Assembly (NCBI GenBank): GCA_035299025.1
Contig: DATGXK010000014.1
Coordinates: forward strand, 254,494-318,493
Source: Leadbetterella sp035299025
GTDB lineage: Bacteria > Bacteroidota > Bacteroidia > Cytophagales > Spirosomataceae
Length of the DNA: 64,000 nt
Reading direction: 5' to 3'
Both the position numbers and the translations under genes were made by a program. Below, piece after piece: positions 1 through 7,682 of the stretch. Numbering within the stretch: the first letter of the stretch is position 1; the number at the start of each line of letters is the position of its first letter. The notes beneath the pieces are model-generated. The model was not told the origin of the DNA. It saw only the letters and a list, made by a program, of their open reading frames with translations, and made no database searches.

Positions 1-64
1 TTTGAAAACTAAAATAAACTGTCCAGTTTTTTTAATTCTGATAAAGTGTAAAATATGGACACTT

Positions 65-940
65 TTAATTTTTTAATAATTTGTTCAATTGAATATTAAT
101 TTCATCGGAAATTAAATAAGAGTAAGGTTTCCCGATGCAATTTTTTTCTATTAAAGATTTATATTTAATTTTTTCCCGATTCATTTTTTTCTTTTCAGCA
201 GCAGATTGATTTTGGGAATTTAACCAATAGTTAGGATTAATTATTCTTAAATAAAAAATCAAATCTTTTGTAGAAAGCAATCTTTGGTCAAAATTATCCT
301 CTTCAAATAATATTTCATCAAAAATACTTTTAATTAAATCGATAACTTTTGGGTAATTCCTATAAATCTTTAAGTCTGCCAAATTCCTTATGTCAATTCC
401 TTTGTTTTGATGGAATTGCATCCTTTTTATTTTTACTTCGAATCTAAGGAGATTTTTGTTTAAATCAAATTGTAGTCCTTTGTCATACATTTTTATGTGT
501 ATTTGCGAGTTTTTGCAAACTCTACTATTAATATTCAAATTTTTTTCATGTGAAAAAGGACTTCCTTTAAATGTTACTATTTTGTTTAAGATTAAGGAAA
601 CTGGAAAAGGAAGTTCAATATTAACTCCAAATTCAATGTTATTAATTATACTTTTTTTGGCATCTATTTTTTTAGTACTAATTAAATGATCTATAGTTTT
701 ACAAATCTTGGAATATGTAAATTCATCGTAATTTTGTGTGCCATTATTATGGAAAAGGTGTAAGCTACCCTCTAATTTAATATAGTTTTCTTTTTTTGTG
801 AATTTTAAGCCATTAAGTTTGTTCATTTGGCTTAGTAATTCACCATCGGAATTTGAAAAAAAAAATGAGTTTTTTTGAAAATTATTTTCAGGAAATTCTT
901 CAAGAAATATAACTTTTGAAATTTTAATTCCACAAACCAT
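65..940 (-). CDS. Putative phage/plasmid replication initiator (gene II/X-like)
   Basis: A 291-residue, lysine- and asparagine-rich protein without signal peptide. Residues around 56-72 (EGSLHLFHN, then a YDEF-type segment) and around 150-175 (IKMYDKG, then LLRFEVKIKRMQ) resemble the conserved blocks of the Bacteroidota replication proteins related to filamentous-phage gene II/X (Phage_CRI type), which nick DNA to start rolling-circle replication. I cannot assign the catalytic tyrosine with certainty. It is the last gene visible at the left edge and reads the same way as the helix-turn-helix, accessory and integrase genes, 8 bp beyond the first of these. That context fits a small integrative or single-stranded-DNA phage-like element. 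Starts at ATG. It could also be a mobilisation or unknown accessory protein. Confidence 0.5.
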   Translation of the reverse strand: MVCGIKISKVIFLEEFPENNFQKNSFFFSNSDGELLSQMNKLNGLKFTKKENYIKLEGSLHLFHNNGTQNYDEFTYSKICKTIDHLISTKKIDAKKSIINNIEFGVNIELPFPVSLILNKIVTFKGSPFSHEKNLNINSRVCKNSQIHIKMYDKGLQFDLNKNLLRFEVKIKRMQFHQNKGIDIRNLADLKIYRNYPKVIDLIKSIFDEILFEEDNFDQRLLSTKDLIFYLRIINPNYWLNSQNQSAAEKKKMNREKIKYKSLIEKNCIGKPYSYLISDEINIQLNKLLKN

Positions 941-948
941 AATTTTTT

Positions 949-1299
949 TTATTTACGGTTAGCTTTAAATACTTTTCCTAAAGCCTGAGATTCTAATTCA
1001 GGTACAGAATAAACTTTTCCTGATTGAAGCCATTCTAAAAGAATATCTTTTCTAAACCATAGGCGTTTTCCTTGCTTGCTTACTCCTGGGATTTCTCCTT
1101 TGGAATGTTTGGTATATAAGGTGCTTTTTGTAAGGCAAAGAAGATAGGCTGCTTGGTCAATTGTAAGAAGTTGGTGTTCTTGAGAATTAGTTTTTTTTGG
1201 AACGTCTTGCTTCCAAGCTTCCATTTTTTTGATAACTTCATTTGCAATATCAGAAATAAAGTCATCTATGTTTCTGGTGCTTAATACGATGTTGTTCAT
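949..1299 (-). CDS. Excisionase-type helix-turn-helix protein
   Basis: A 116-residue protein whose middle (about residues 46-92) is a MerR-like helix_turn_helix_17 domain: LLTIDQAAYLL, then STLYTKHSKGEIPGVSKQG and a KRLWFRKDILLEWL wing. This family includes excisionases and small DNA-binding regulators encoded beside tyrosine recombinases in Bacteroidota mobile elements. The N-terminal 40 residues look like a short helical extension. It lies between the integrase/accessory pair and the replication-type gene on the same strand, so a role in directing excision or regulating the element is the simplest inference. ATG start. Confidence 0.75.
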   Translation of the reverse strand: MNNIVLSTRNIDDFISDIANEVIKKMEAWKQDVPKKTNSQEHQLLTIDQAAYLLCLTKSTLYTKHSKGEIPGVSKQGKRLWFRKDILLEWLQSGKVYSVPELESQALGKVFKANRK

Positions 1300-1418
1300 T
1301 TGAGCATAATTATTTAATGCCCAAAATTGAGAATGAATTGAAGTTAGGATTTCTTAGGGATTTTTTCTATAGTGTAAGTGTTTGTTATTCAGATAATAAT
1401 ATTTTTTTTCAGGGATTT

Positions 1419-2255
1419 TTAATTAGGATATTTTTGTAATTCCTCTATTACTTCATGTTTATTTGCAGAAATTTCTATTAAAATCCGTTTGTAGTCTTTG
1501 AAGGATTTAGCAATTGCAACTTTATTTGTAATGTCCAGATTTATAAATTCCCTGTAAAATCCTTCTCCTTGAGTTTTTAGTTGATACCTTTTTTTGGCAA
1601 AATTCATAATCTCTTGTTTGTTATAATAAGAATCTGCATTTCTTTCAAAATTGGACTCCATACCCATCTTAATCATCAACCAATGATATAAGGCATAGTA
1701 TTTTTCTGGAATCTTCTTGTTTAAGGTGGAATTTGCAGAATTGTCTGGAAAGATTTCGAGATTTAATGTTTTTAGGTGGGAAAGGATTTGGTCAACAAAA
1801 TAACCAAACCAATAGTTGTAAAACATTCTTTGGATTTTATTATGGTCATAATTTGTGGTAGAATTAAGTTCTTCTGAAAAAGTTAATGGATCATTAGTTA
1901 AAATCTCTTGCAGCTCATTTTCTCCTGAATAAATTTTTTCTGGATTTATCAACTCTTTGTATGTTATTTTAAACATTTCGAGCCATCCATTTAAAGCATT
2001 TATTTCCAAATTTGAAGATTTTCTCTTTAATTGGAAAAAGGATATTTCGTCCTGTAAAAAGCTTTTTTGTTTCCAAGTTTCAGGCATTTTGTACAAAACT
2101 TGTTTTATCTCTTCAAAATATATTTTAAGACTTTCCAGTTCTAATTGATTATAAAACTCTAGTGGGGTCAAAGAGCCTTTAGAAGGATAATTATACTCAA
2201 AAAAGTGTTTTTTAAACCAATAAATATGTTCTAAATTTTTTTCCATTGACTTCAA
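1419..2255 (-). CDS. Conserved hypothetical protein of integrative element
   Basis: A 278-residue soluble protein with no signal peptide or membrane segment. The C-terminal third has an aromatic/basic run (YYALYHWLMIKMG, later KKRYQLK and EGFYREF) typical of proteins of unknown function that accompany integrases in Bacteroidota elements. Its start codon overlaps the integrase stop by 4 bp (ATGA), so the two are translationally coupled and probably act together. I do not recognise an enzymatic motif. A role as recombination accessory factor is an inference from coupling alone. Confidence 0.65.
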   Translation of the reverse strand: MKSMEKNLEHIYWFKKHFFEYNYPSKGSLTPLEFYNQLELESLKIYFEEIKQVLYKMPETWKQKSFLQDEISFFQLKRKSSNLEINALNGWLEMFKITYKELINPEKIYSGENELQEILTNDPLTFSEELNSTTNYDHNKIQRMFYNYWFGYFVDQILSHLKTLNLEIFPDNSANSTLNKKIPEKYYALYHWLMIKMGMESNFERNADSYYNKQEIMNFAKKRYQLKTQGEGFYREFINLDITNKVAIAKSFKDYKRILIEISANKHEVIEELQKYPN

Positions 2256-3511
2256 TTGTTAAAATCCATAATTGATTTAGCAAACTCCTTTTTGTTGTCT
2301 TGGTCAAATCCTGCAAAATATCCTTGAGTTGTTTTAAGGTTTTCATGCCCTAAACTTTCTTGAATAAACTCTAAAGATGCTCCTTTCCTGATAGAAACGG
2401 TTGCAAAACTGTGTCTTGCCCAATAAGTACTAATATCTGTTGAAATATCATTTAACCCACAAAGCTTCTTAATATGTTGGTTTACAAAACGTGTAAAATT
2501 TTGTATTTTCGTTCTTTGTTCTTGGGGAGATTGGTTATTATTTATTATTTCAAAAACATAGTTATCTGGATTTTTGCTTTCGTTTCCATACTTTTCAATA
2601 ATAGATTTTGAGAAATCGTTTAAATAGACCTCTATTGGCTTTAAACTTCCTTTTGATGTAGTTATGGTCTTAGCTCTAAAAAACTCAATCTTACCCTCTT
2701 TAATGTCTTTAAATTGTAACTGAGCGATGTCTTTTATGTTCATGCCATTACACCCGTAAGAAAAGAACCAAAAATCTTTTGCTTTTTCTTGCTCTTTATT
2801 TTTGGGTGCAGCATTAAATAAGATTTGAAGTTCGGCTTGGCTTAAGGCCTTTTTTACTTTTTTGGTTGCTGGTACTTGGTATTTGCGTTTACCAAATGGA
2901 TAAAGTTCTTTTTCTATTTCACCTTCTTCAATAGCTCTATTAAAAATGGTTCTTAATGCTCTTAAATAAAAACTAACTGTTGTATGACTTCGTTTTTTTT
3001 CATTAACCATGAAGAATTCATAGTCTTTTAGCCAATTTGAATTGATTTCATGAAAGGTCAGCCTTTTAAAATTTTTCTTTGGATATTTTTCATCTAAAAA
3101 ACTAATTAGTGATTTCCGACTTAAATCATAGTTGCTTGCATTACCAATTTGATTTCTAGAATTTAATTCTTTGATAATTTGGTCATATTGATAGTCTAAA
3201 AGGATTCCTTCACCAGATTGGCGTAAAAATTTCTTTTCAAATGATTCTAAAGTAAAAGGGTCAAGATTTGAAGCTACTTCATTAGCTCTTGATAATATTG
3301 CATCGAGTTGAATTCGTAAACTCTGGAACTCTCTTTTAGGCTTCTTAGTCTTCCAAGTTTCATTGAATTCAACTTCGCTCATATCAAAACCAATTGGATA
3401 CAGCTTTCTAAGTCTTTGAGGTTTTGAAGCGAACACGTTTAGCTTAATGGGGTATTTGCCATTAAGTTTTTCTCTTCTTGAATCTAGAAAAAACGTGATA
3501 CTTGGTTTCAT
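2252..3511 (-). CDS. Tyrosine site-specific recombinase (integrase)
   Basis: A 419-residue phage-type integrase. Residues 1-90 form an arm-binding domain (ITFFLDSRREKLNGKYPIKL), about 105-205 the SAM-like core-binding domain, and about 220-410 the catalytic domain. Visible catalytic elements are the second arginine in TYWARHSFAT, the histidine in LGHENLKTTQ and the tyrosine nucleophile in GYFAGF. The first arginine position reads GMNIKDIAQL and carries no Arg. The usual His three residues before the second Arg is Tyr. Both variations occur in Bacteroidota integrases of the IntDOT type. It sits about 180 bp from a tRNA-Val 3' fragment at 3694-3740, its likely attachment site. ATG start. Confidence 0.93.
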   Translation of the reverse strand: MKPSITFFLDSRREKLNGKYPIKLNVFASKPQRLRKLYPIGFDMSEVEFNETWKTKKPKREFQSLRIQLDAILSRANEVASNLDPFTLESFEKKFLRQSGEGILLDYQYDQIIKELNSRNQIGNASNYDLSRKSLISFLDEKYPKKNFKRLTFHEINSNWLKDYEFFMVNEKKRSHTTVSFYLRALRTIFNRAIEEGEIEKELYPFGKRKYQVPATKKVKKALSQAELQILFNAAPKNKEQEKAKDFWFFSYGCNGMNIKDIAQLQFKDIKEGKIEFFRAKTITTSKGSLKPIEVYLNDFSKSIIEKYGNESKNPDNYVFEIINNNQSPQEQRTKIQNFTRFVNQHIKKLCGLNDISTDISTYWARHSFATVSIRKGASLEFIQESLGHENLKTTQGYFAGFDQDNKKEFAKSIMDFNN

Positions 3512-3600
3512 GATTATTTTATCTAAATTTGCACACTATTTGCACACAAATATACAAAATAAACTAATAATAAAACAAAGTTTAATTTTGGGATTAATTT

Positions 3601-3629
3601 AATAAATGGCTAAAAAACAGCTATTTATT
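3601..3629. repeat. Short inverted repeat between integrase and att
   Basis: AATAAATGGCT at 3601-3611 pairs with AGCTATTTATT at 3619-3629 (10 of 11 Watson-Crick plus one G-T). Its place between the integrase start and the attachment fragment would suit a promoter operator or an integrase arm site. No function can be shown from sequence. Confidence 0.4.
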
Positions 3630-3693
3630 AAACCTAAAAGGCACAATTATCAAAGAAAAAACAAAAATGTTATATCGAGAATAAAGTATAAAT

Positions 3694-3740
3694 TCTGCCT
3701 TACAAGCAGAGGGTCGGGGGTTCGAATCCCTCAACTCCCA
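3694..3740 (+). other. attachment site: 3' half of tRNA-Val(UAC)
   Basis: The stretch reads as an anticodon stem TCTGC/GCAGA around loop CTTACAA (anticodon TAC, valine), a 5-base variable loop, a T arm GGGGG-TTCGAAT-CCCTC and the acceptor 3' strand AACTCCC plus discriminator. The 5' half of a tRNA is absent: no GGGAGTT occurs upstream. This is therefore a tRNA 3' fragment, the standard trace of integration into a tRNA 3' end. The intact tRNA would lie at the other end of the element, beyond the left edge. Confidence 0.8.
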
Positions 3741-3744
3741 CTAG

Positions 3745-3773
3745 AGTCTTCGAGAAATCGAAGACTTTTTTTT
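3745..3773 (+). terminator. Rho-independent terminator of the tRNA-Val fragment
   Basis: A 9-bp perfect stem AGTCTTCGA/TCGAAGACT closed by a GAAA tetraloop and followed by eight T. It sits 5 bases after the acceptor end, as expected for the native tRNA terminator carried along in the attachment duplication. Confidence 0.85.
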
Positions 3774-3792
3774 GTGCCCAAAAATTTGTATT

Positions 3793-3895
3793 TGCATTAC
3801 AAACAGAGGGTCGAGACGGTGCGACGACTCACTTCGAATCGAAACGTCGCACCGCTCAAACGCACCGTAGCCTCAGAGAAATCTAAGACTTCTTT
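3793..3895 (+). repeat. Second, decayed copy of the tRNA-Val 3' end with inserted hairpin
   Basis: Positions 3793-3813 match 3696-3716 at 19 of 21 bases. A degraded form of the terminator (GAGAAATCTAAGACTTCTTTG) appears at 3876-3895. Between them the T arm is disrupted by extra sequence containing a perfect 10-bp inverted repeat, CGGTGCGACG at 3817-3826 and CGTCGCACCG at 3845-3854. CGCACCGT at 3861-3868 can pair alternatively with ACGGTGCG at 3815-3822. It looks like the scar of an earlier integration at the same site. Confidence 0.6.
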
Positions 3896-3899
3896 GTAA

Positions 3900-4180
3900 A
3901 AAAAATTGGTCAAGATTTGAAGAGATCCATCACACTATCCTCAAATCATGCTGCGTGTATTCGAATCTGGTTTTTTTCCTGTTCTGGAAAACCTATTTCG
4001 ATAACTAGAGGAGGAGTTTCAACTTATTTTACAACAAAAGGGGATTCCTCGAAATATTTAACTTTCGGAATTTTTGAGGGTATCAATACTTTTTGAAATT
4101 TTTTTTTCTTCTGAAATTGGAAAGTATTATTCAAAATTTCTATTGTATTTTTGACGGATAAACCCTTATACTTAAACCAA
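3900..4180. other. Non-coding gap
   Basis: Between the attachment scars and the first lipoprotein. No gene, RNA or repeat could be supported here. An opposite-strand frame over 4024-4269 only shadows the lipoprotein start. Confidence 0.5.
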
Positions 4181-4831
4181 ATGAAAAGCCAAATAGCGGT
4201 ACTTTTTTTAGTTTTATTGATTGGATGTACTTCCAAAAAGGAAGATAAAACAGGATTTGTTTCTAACACTCCGCTCGAGGAAATAAAGTTGGATAGTGTG
4301 GGTATTGAAAAGATTTTTGCCGACAGTAGTTTGATGGTTATTAATGCTTCGGAGATTAAAGACTTAACCCAAAATCTGGCGGATACTAGTCTCTTCGCTG
4401 GGTTAGATGATGGGTTTGTACGATTAGACTCTATTAAAAAGGCCGGGGGATATGAAGATTATCTTTCGAAGCTCGACATTGGCATGTACAAGGACATTAG
4501 AGCTATTTATTATAAAAAGTATGATATAAGTGCCTCTAAGTCATTGAATTTGTGGGGCTTTGATTATTCATCTTATGAGGCCTGTCCGTATGCTAACGGC
4601 AAGGTGATTTTTGTGAATACTGTTGAAAACGGTAAAAATGTGTCATGTGTTCCGTTTGCTTATTTCCACAATTGGGCAGATGCTCCTTATTATGAAAACT
4701 TTAGGACCAATTCTTTCTTGGACAAAAATGGAAATGTGACCATCAACGAAATTGTGAATAGTGGAGGTGTTGACGAGAAAGACAAGGAATATCGAAATAC
4801 AAATTCTTCAAAATTTCAACATACACTTTAG
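4181..4831 (+). CDS. Hypothetical lipoprotein
   Basis: A 216-residue protein from the ATG at 4181, which gives a clean lipoprotein signal MKSQIAVLFLVLLIGC with Cys16 as lipidation site. An upstream in-frame start at 4151 would put ten polar residues before it. The mature part is acidic and soluble. Its C-terminal half has an aromatic segment (SLNLWGFDYSSYEACPYANG) followed by VIFVNTVENG and FAYFHNWADAPYYENF, possibly a small beta-rich fold. I do not recognise the family. It stands alone between the integration scar and another lipoprotein, so it may be either chromosomal or cargo. Confidence 0.7.
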   Translation: MKSQIAVLFLVLLIGCTSKKEDKTGFVSNTPLEEIKLDSVGIEKIFADSSLMVINASEIKDLTQNLADTSLFAGLDDGFVRLDSIKKAGGYEDYLSKLDIGMYKDIRAIYYKKYDISASKSLNLWGFDYSSYEACPYANGKVIFVNTVENGKNVSCVPFAYFHNWADAPYYENFRTNSFLDKNGNVTINEIVNSGGVDEKDKEYRNTNSSKFQHTL

Positions 4832-4985
4832 CCAAAAATTTGAAACTGTAAGAAGTTAAACGGTGTGTGCCTCATGAAAAATTTATTTGAATTGTACTAT
4901 AGCAAGAACTTCTAAATAGAATTTATATTCGGCTTCATTTTTGCTGTTTTGCAGATTAGTGCTTTACGTTTTTAACTTCTTCGTT

Positions 4986-5879
4986 TTGAAAATTATTGAT
5001 AGTTTTTTGTTGTTCATTTTTCTTCCTTTCGTTGCAATTTTTCAATCGTGTAATGTGCAGGAAAACGTTGCGGTACCCGCCGAGGTGAATTTACTTCACA
5101 AGGGATTGTATGTTGATAGGTTTCAAGATATTTTAGGAGATACTTCGAAGGAAAATAAGCTTTTGAGGTACGTAAAGTCGCATGGTTTTAATGAGTTGAG
5201 TCTCTATGGATTATGGGAAATTACCAACAAACCAGCTAAATATCCCAGTTTAGCAAAGTTTATTGCAAAGGCAAAAACTGAGTATGGTATTTCGAAGATA
5301 TCTGCTACTCACAGTACTACCAAGGCTTTTGACGAATGTGAAGTTTACAATATTGGAAGAAACAGCGTTTACGAAAAATTTGATGTTTTTTCGATAGAAA
5401 ACGAATGGTGGCAGGCCAATTCTGAATGTGATTATTTGTGCAATCAAAAACTCGTATTGCATATCAAAGACCTGAAAAAACAGAATAATGACAATTTTGA
5501 AACAGAAATATACATCGGTTGGCTTGACGCCAAAAATAATGACTACGAAGAAGCTAAGTTTTTGGTCAATAATCTCGATAAAATTGCTGTTCATTGTTAC
5601 GACAAAACACCCAACTTTGCTTACACAAAAGAACGTCTTGTGCTCCTTGCAAAGGCGGCAAAAGAATTGAACAAGAAACCCGAAATTTTGATAATTTTTA
5701 GTGCAGAGCCGGTGTTTATGTTCAATTATTTTTCCAGATCAAATCAAAACAAAGATTTTCAAACCGCTTATGATGACTTCATAAAAGATCTGAAGTTGTC
5801 TAATTCTTCCATTTTATCAGATTTGAATTTTACAGGCTATAAAATTTTTACTTATTCCGAAGCAGCTTTAGCCCGTTGA
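4986..5879 (+). CDS. Hypothetical lipoprotein, possible TIM-barrel fold
   Basis: The reading frame opens at a TTG at 4941, but a second TTG at 4986 yields a normal lipoprotein signal (residues 1-22, ending AIFQSC), so I chose it (297 residues). The mature protein has alternating helix/strand character with segments such as LLHKGLYVDRF, FNELSLYGLWEI, FDVFSIENEWW, ETEIYIGWLD, KIAVHCYD and PEILIIFSAEP. This spacing suggests a glycosidase-like (beta/alpha)8 barrel, but no catalytic pair can be assigned. An FAD oxidoreductase follows 66 bp downstream on the same strand. The start remains uncertain. Confidence 0.65.
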   Translation: MKIIDSFLLFIFLPFVAIFQSCNVQENVAVPAEVNLLHKGLYVDRFQDILGDTSKENKLLRYVKSHGFNELSLYGLWEITNKPAKYPSLAKFIAKAKTEYGISKISATHSTTKAFDECEVYNIGRNSVYEKFDVFSIENEWWQANSECDYLCNQKLVLHIKDLKKQNNDNFETEIYIGWLDAKNNDYEEAKFLVNNLDKIAVHCYDKTPNFAYTKERLVLLAKAAKELNKKPEILIIFSAEPVFMFNYFSRSNQNKDFQTAYDDFIKDLKLSNSSILSDLNFTGYKIFTYSEAALAR

Positions 5880-5930
5880 AAGTTAAGCATTGTCGAATAT
5901 TTGTAAAAACTACGTATCTTCGAACACAAT

Positions 5931-5940
5931 TTATTCAATC
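5931..5940 (+). promoter_or_regulatory. TATTCAAYC leader motif
   Basis: TTATTCAATC lies five bases before the ATG at 5946. It is the weakest of seven similar motifs found just upstream of starts in this window (see the findings). Confidence 0.3.
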
Positions 5941-5945
5941 TCTTT

Positions 5946-7604
5946 ATGAAAAAAATGATAGTGCTTATTTTGAGCATAACTTCCCTTTCACTACTTAGTT
6001 TTAAAACTCCAATAGCGTTAAAAACTAATGTTCGCCAGGCAGATGTAATCATCTATGGAGGCACCTCGGCGGCTATTATGGCTGCTGTTCAGGTCAAAAA
6101 AATGGGTAAGTCTGTAATTATTGTCTCACCAGATATACATCTTGGAGGCCTTTCTTCCGGTGGTTTGGGTTTTACTGATACGGGAAACAAGGAGGTTATT
6201 GGAGGGCTTTCACGAGAGTTTTACCAAAGACTTTACGCACATTATCAAAATCCGGAGGCATGGAATTGGCAGAAAAAAGAAGAATATGGGAATAAAGGAC
6301 AGGGCACGCCTGCCATTGACGGCACTAACCGAACGATGTGGATTTTTGAACCACATGCAGCCGAAAAGGTTTTTGAAGACTTTGTGAAAGAGTATAAAAT
6401 AGAGGTTTACCGAAATGAATGGCTCAATAGATCAGCCGACGGAATCGTAAAAATCAATGGAAGCATACAATCCATAAAGACACTTTCGGGTAATGTTTAT
6501 AAAGGCAAAATGTTTATCGATGCCACTTATGAGGGAGATTTGATGGCTCTCGCCGGAGTGAGTTATCACGTTGGTAGAGAAGCAAATAGTGTTTATGGCG
6601 AAAAATGGAATGGTGTGCAGGCAGGTATTTTTCATCATGGGCATCATTTTAAGACAAAAGTCAGTCCTTACAAGATTTCAGGCGACCCGAAAAGTGGTTT
6701 GTTACCCGAGATTTCTAGCGAAAAACCCGAACCAAATGGAAGTGGCGACAGTAAAATTCAGGCATATTGTTTCAGGCTGTGTTTGAGCAATCATCCTGAA
6801 AATCGCATCGCTTTTCCGAAACCTGTTGGTTATAATCCAGCTAGATATGAATTATTGGCGAGGGTATTTGATGCAGGTTGGAGAGAAACCTTCGATAAGT
6901 TTGATGCTATTCCAAACCGAAAAACAGACTCCAATAATCACGGACCGTTTAGTACGGATTATATTGGCAAAAACTATGATTATCCAGAAGCAAGCTATGA
7001 AAGACGTCAGGAAATCATAAAAGAGCATGAATTGTATCAAAAAGGCTTACTTTATTTCTTACAAAATGACCCTCGAGTGCCAGGCGACGTACACGAACAA
7101 ATGCAAAAATGGGGATTGCCTAAAGATGAATTTAAAGACAATGGAAATTGGCCGCATCAGTTATATATTCGTGAAGCCAGAAGAATGGTGGGTGATTTTG
7201 TGATGACCGAGGCCGACGCATTGGGTAAAACGGCGGTTCCAAAACCTATAGGTATGGGCTCCTATACCCTGGATTCGCATAATATTCAGCGATATGTGAC
7301 CGAAGACGGATATGTACAAAATGAGGGAGATATAGGCGTACACCCCGACAAACCTTATTCTATCGCTTACGGTTCTATTTTGCCGAAAGAATCTGAATGC
7401 AAAAATCTTTTGGTTCCTGTGTGTGTATCTAGCTCACACATTGCCTATGGATCTATTCGTATGGAACCGGTCTTCATGATACTTGGTCAATCAGCTGCTA
7501 CGGCTGCAGTTTTGGCGATTGAACAGAAAACTCCGCCTCAAAGACTTTCTTACACTGATTTAGAAGCCATTTTGCTAAAATTTGGACAGAGGTTGAAGCT
7601 TTGA
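5946..7604 (+). CDS. Secreted FAD-dependent oxidoreductase
   Basis: A 552-residue protein with a signal peptide (about residues 1-20, MKKMIVLILSITSLSLLSF). A Rossmann dinucleotide fold follows (ADVIIYGGTSAAIMAAVQVKKMG, residues about 32-54), then HLGGLSSGGLGFTD, typical of the FAD-dependent oxidoreductase family often labelled xanthan-lyase-like in Bacteroidota. IDATYEGDLMALAGV and a C-terminal SIRMEPVFMILGQSAATAA block complete the FAD-binding signature. Such exported enzymes occur in polysaccharide-related loci. The substrate cannot be read. It converges with the FG-GAP gene, with a weak hairpin between them. Confidence 0.88.
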   Translation: MKKMIVLILSITSLSLLSFKTPIALKTNVRQADVIIYGGTSAAIMAAVQVKKMGKSVIIVSPDIHLGGLSSGGLGFTDTGNKEVIGGLSREFYQRLYAHYQNPEAWNWQKKEEYGNKGQGTPAIDGTNRTMWIFEPHAAEKVFEDFVKEYKIEVYRNEWLNRSADGIVKINGSIQSIKTLSGNVYKGKMFIDATYEGDLMALAGVSYHVGREANSVYGEKWNGVQAGIFHHGHHFKTKVSPYKISGDPKSGLLPEISSEKPEPNGSGDSKIQAYCFRLCLSNHPENRIAFPKPVGYNPARYELLARVFDAGWRETFDKFDAIPNRKTDSNNHGPFSTDYIGKNYDYPEASYERRQEIIKEHELYQKGLLYFLQNDPRVPGDVHEQMQKWGLPKDEFKDNGNWPHQLYIREARRMVGDFVMTEADALGKTAVPKPIGMGSYTLDSHNIQRYVTEDGYVQNEGDIGVHPDKPYSIAYGSILPKESECKNLLVPVCVSSSHIAYGSIRMEPVFMILGQSAATAAVLAIEQKTPPQRLSYTDLEAILLKFGQRLKL

Positions 7605-7624
7605 AAATGAAGATTTGATCAGTC

Positions 7625-7657
7625 TTTTTTAACAACCTTCAACTTAAACAGGTTGTT
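7625..7657. terminator. Weak hairpin between convergent genes
   Basis: AACAACCT at 7631-7638 pairs with AGGTTGTT at 7650-7657 around an 11-base loop, with a run of six T on the left. Its position between two convergent genes suggests a bidirectional terminator, although no long T run follows on the right. Confidence 0.35.
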
Positions 7658-7682
7658 GGTTATTCATTTTCAAATTAAAATC

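Noticed and set aside
3606..3899. A 97-codon plus-strand reading frame across the attachment region
   Set aside because: It runs through the tRNA fragment, terminator and decayed copy; the apparent protein is low complexity and has no gene-like features.
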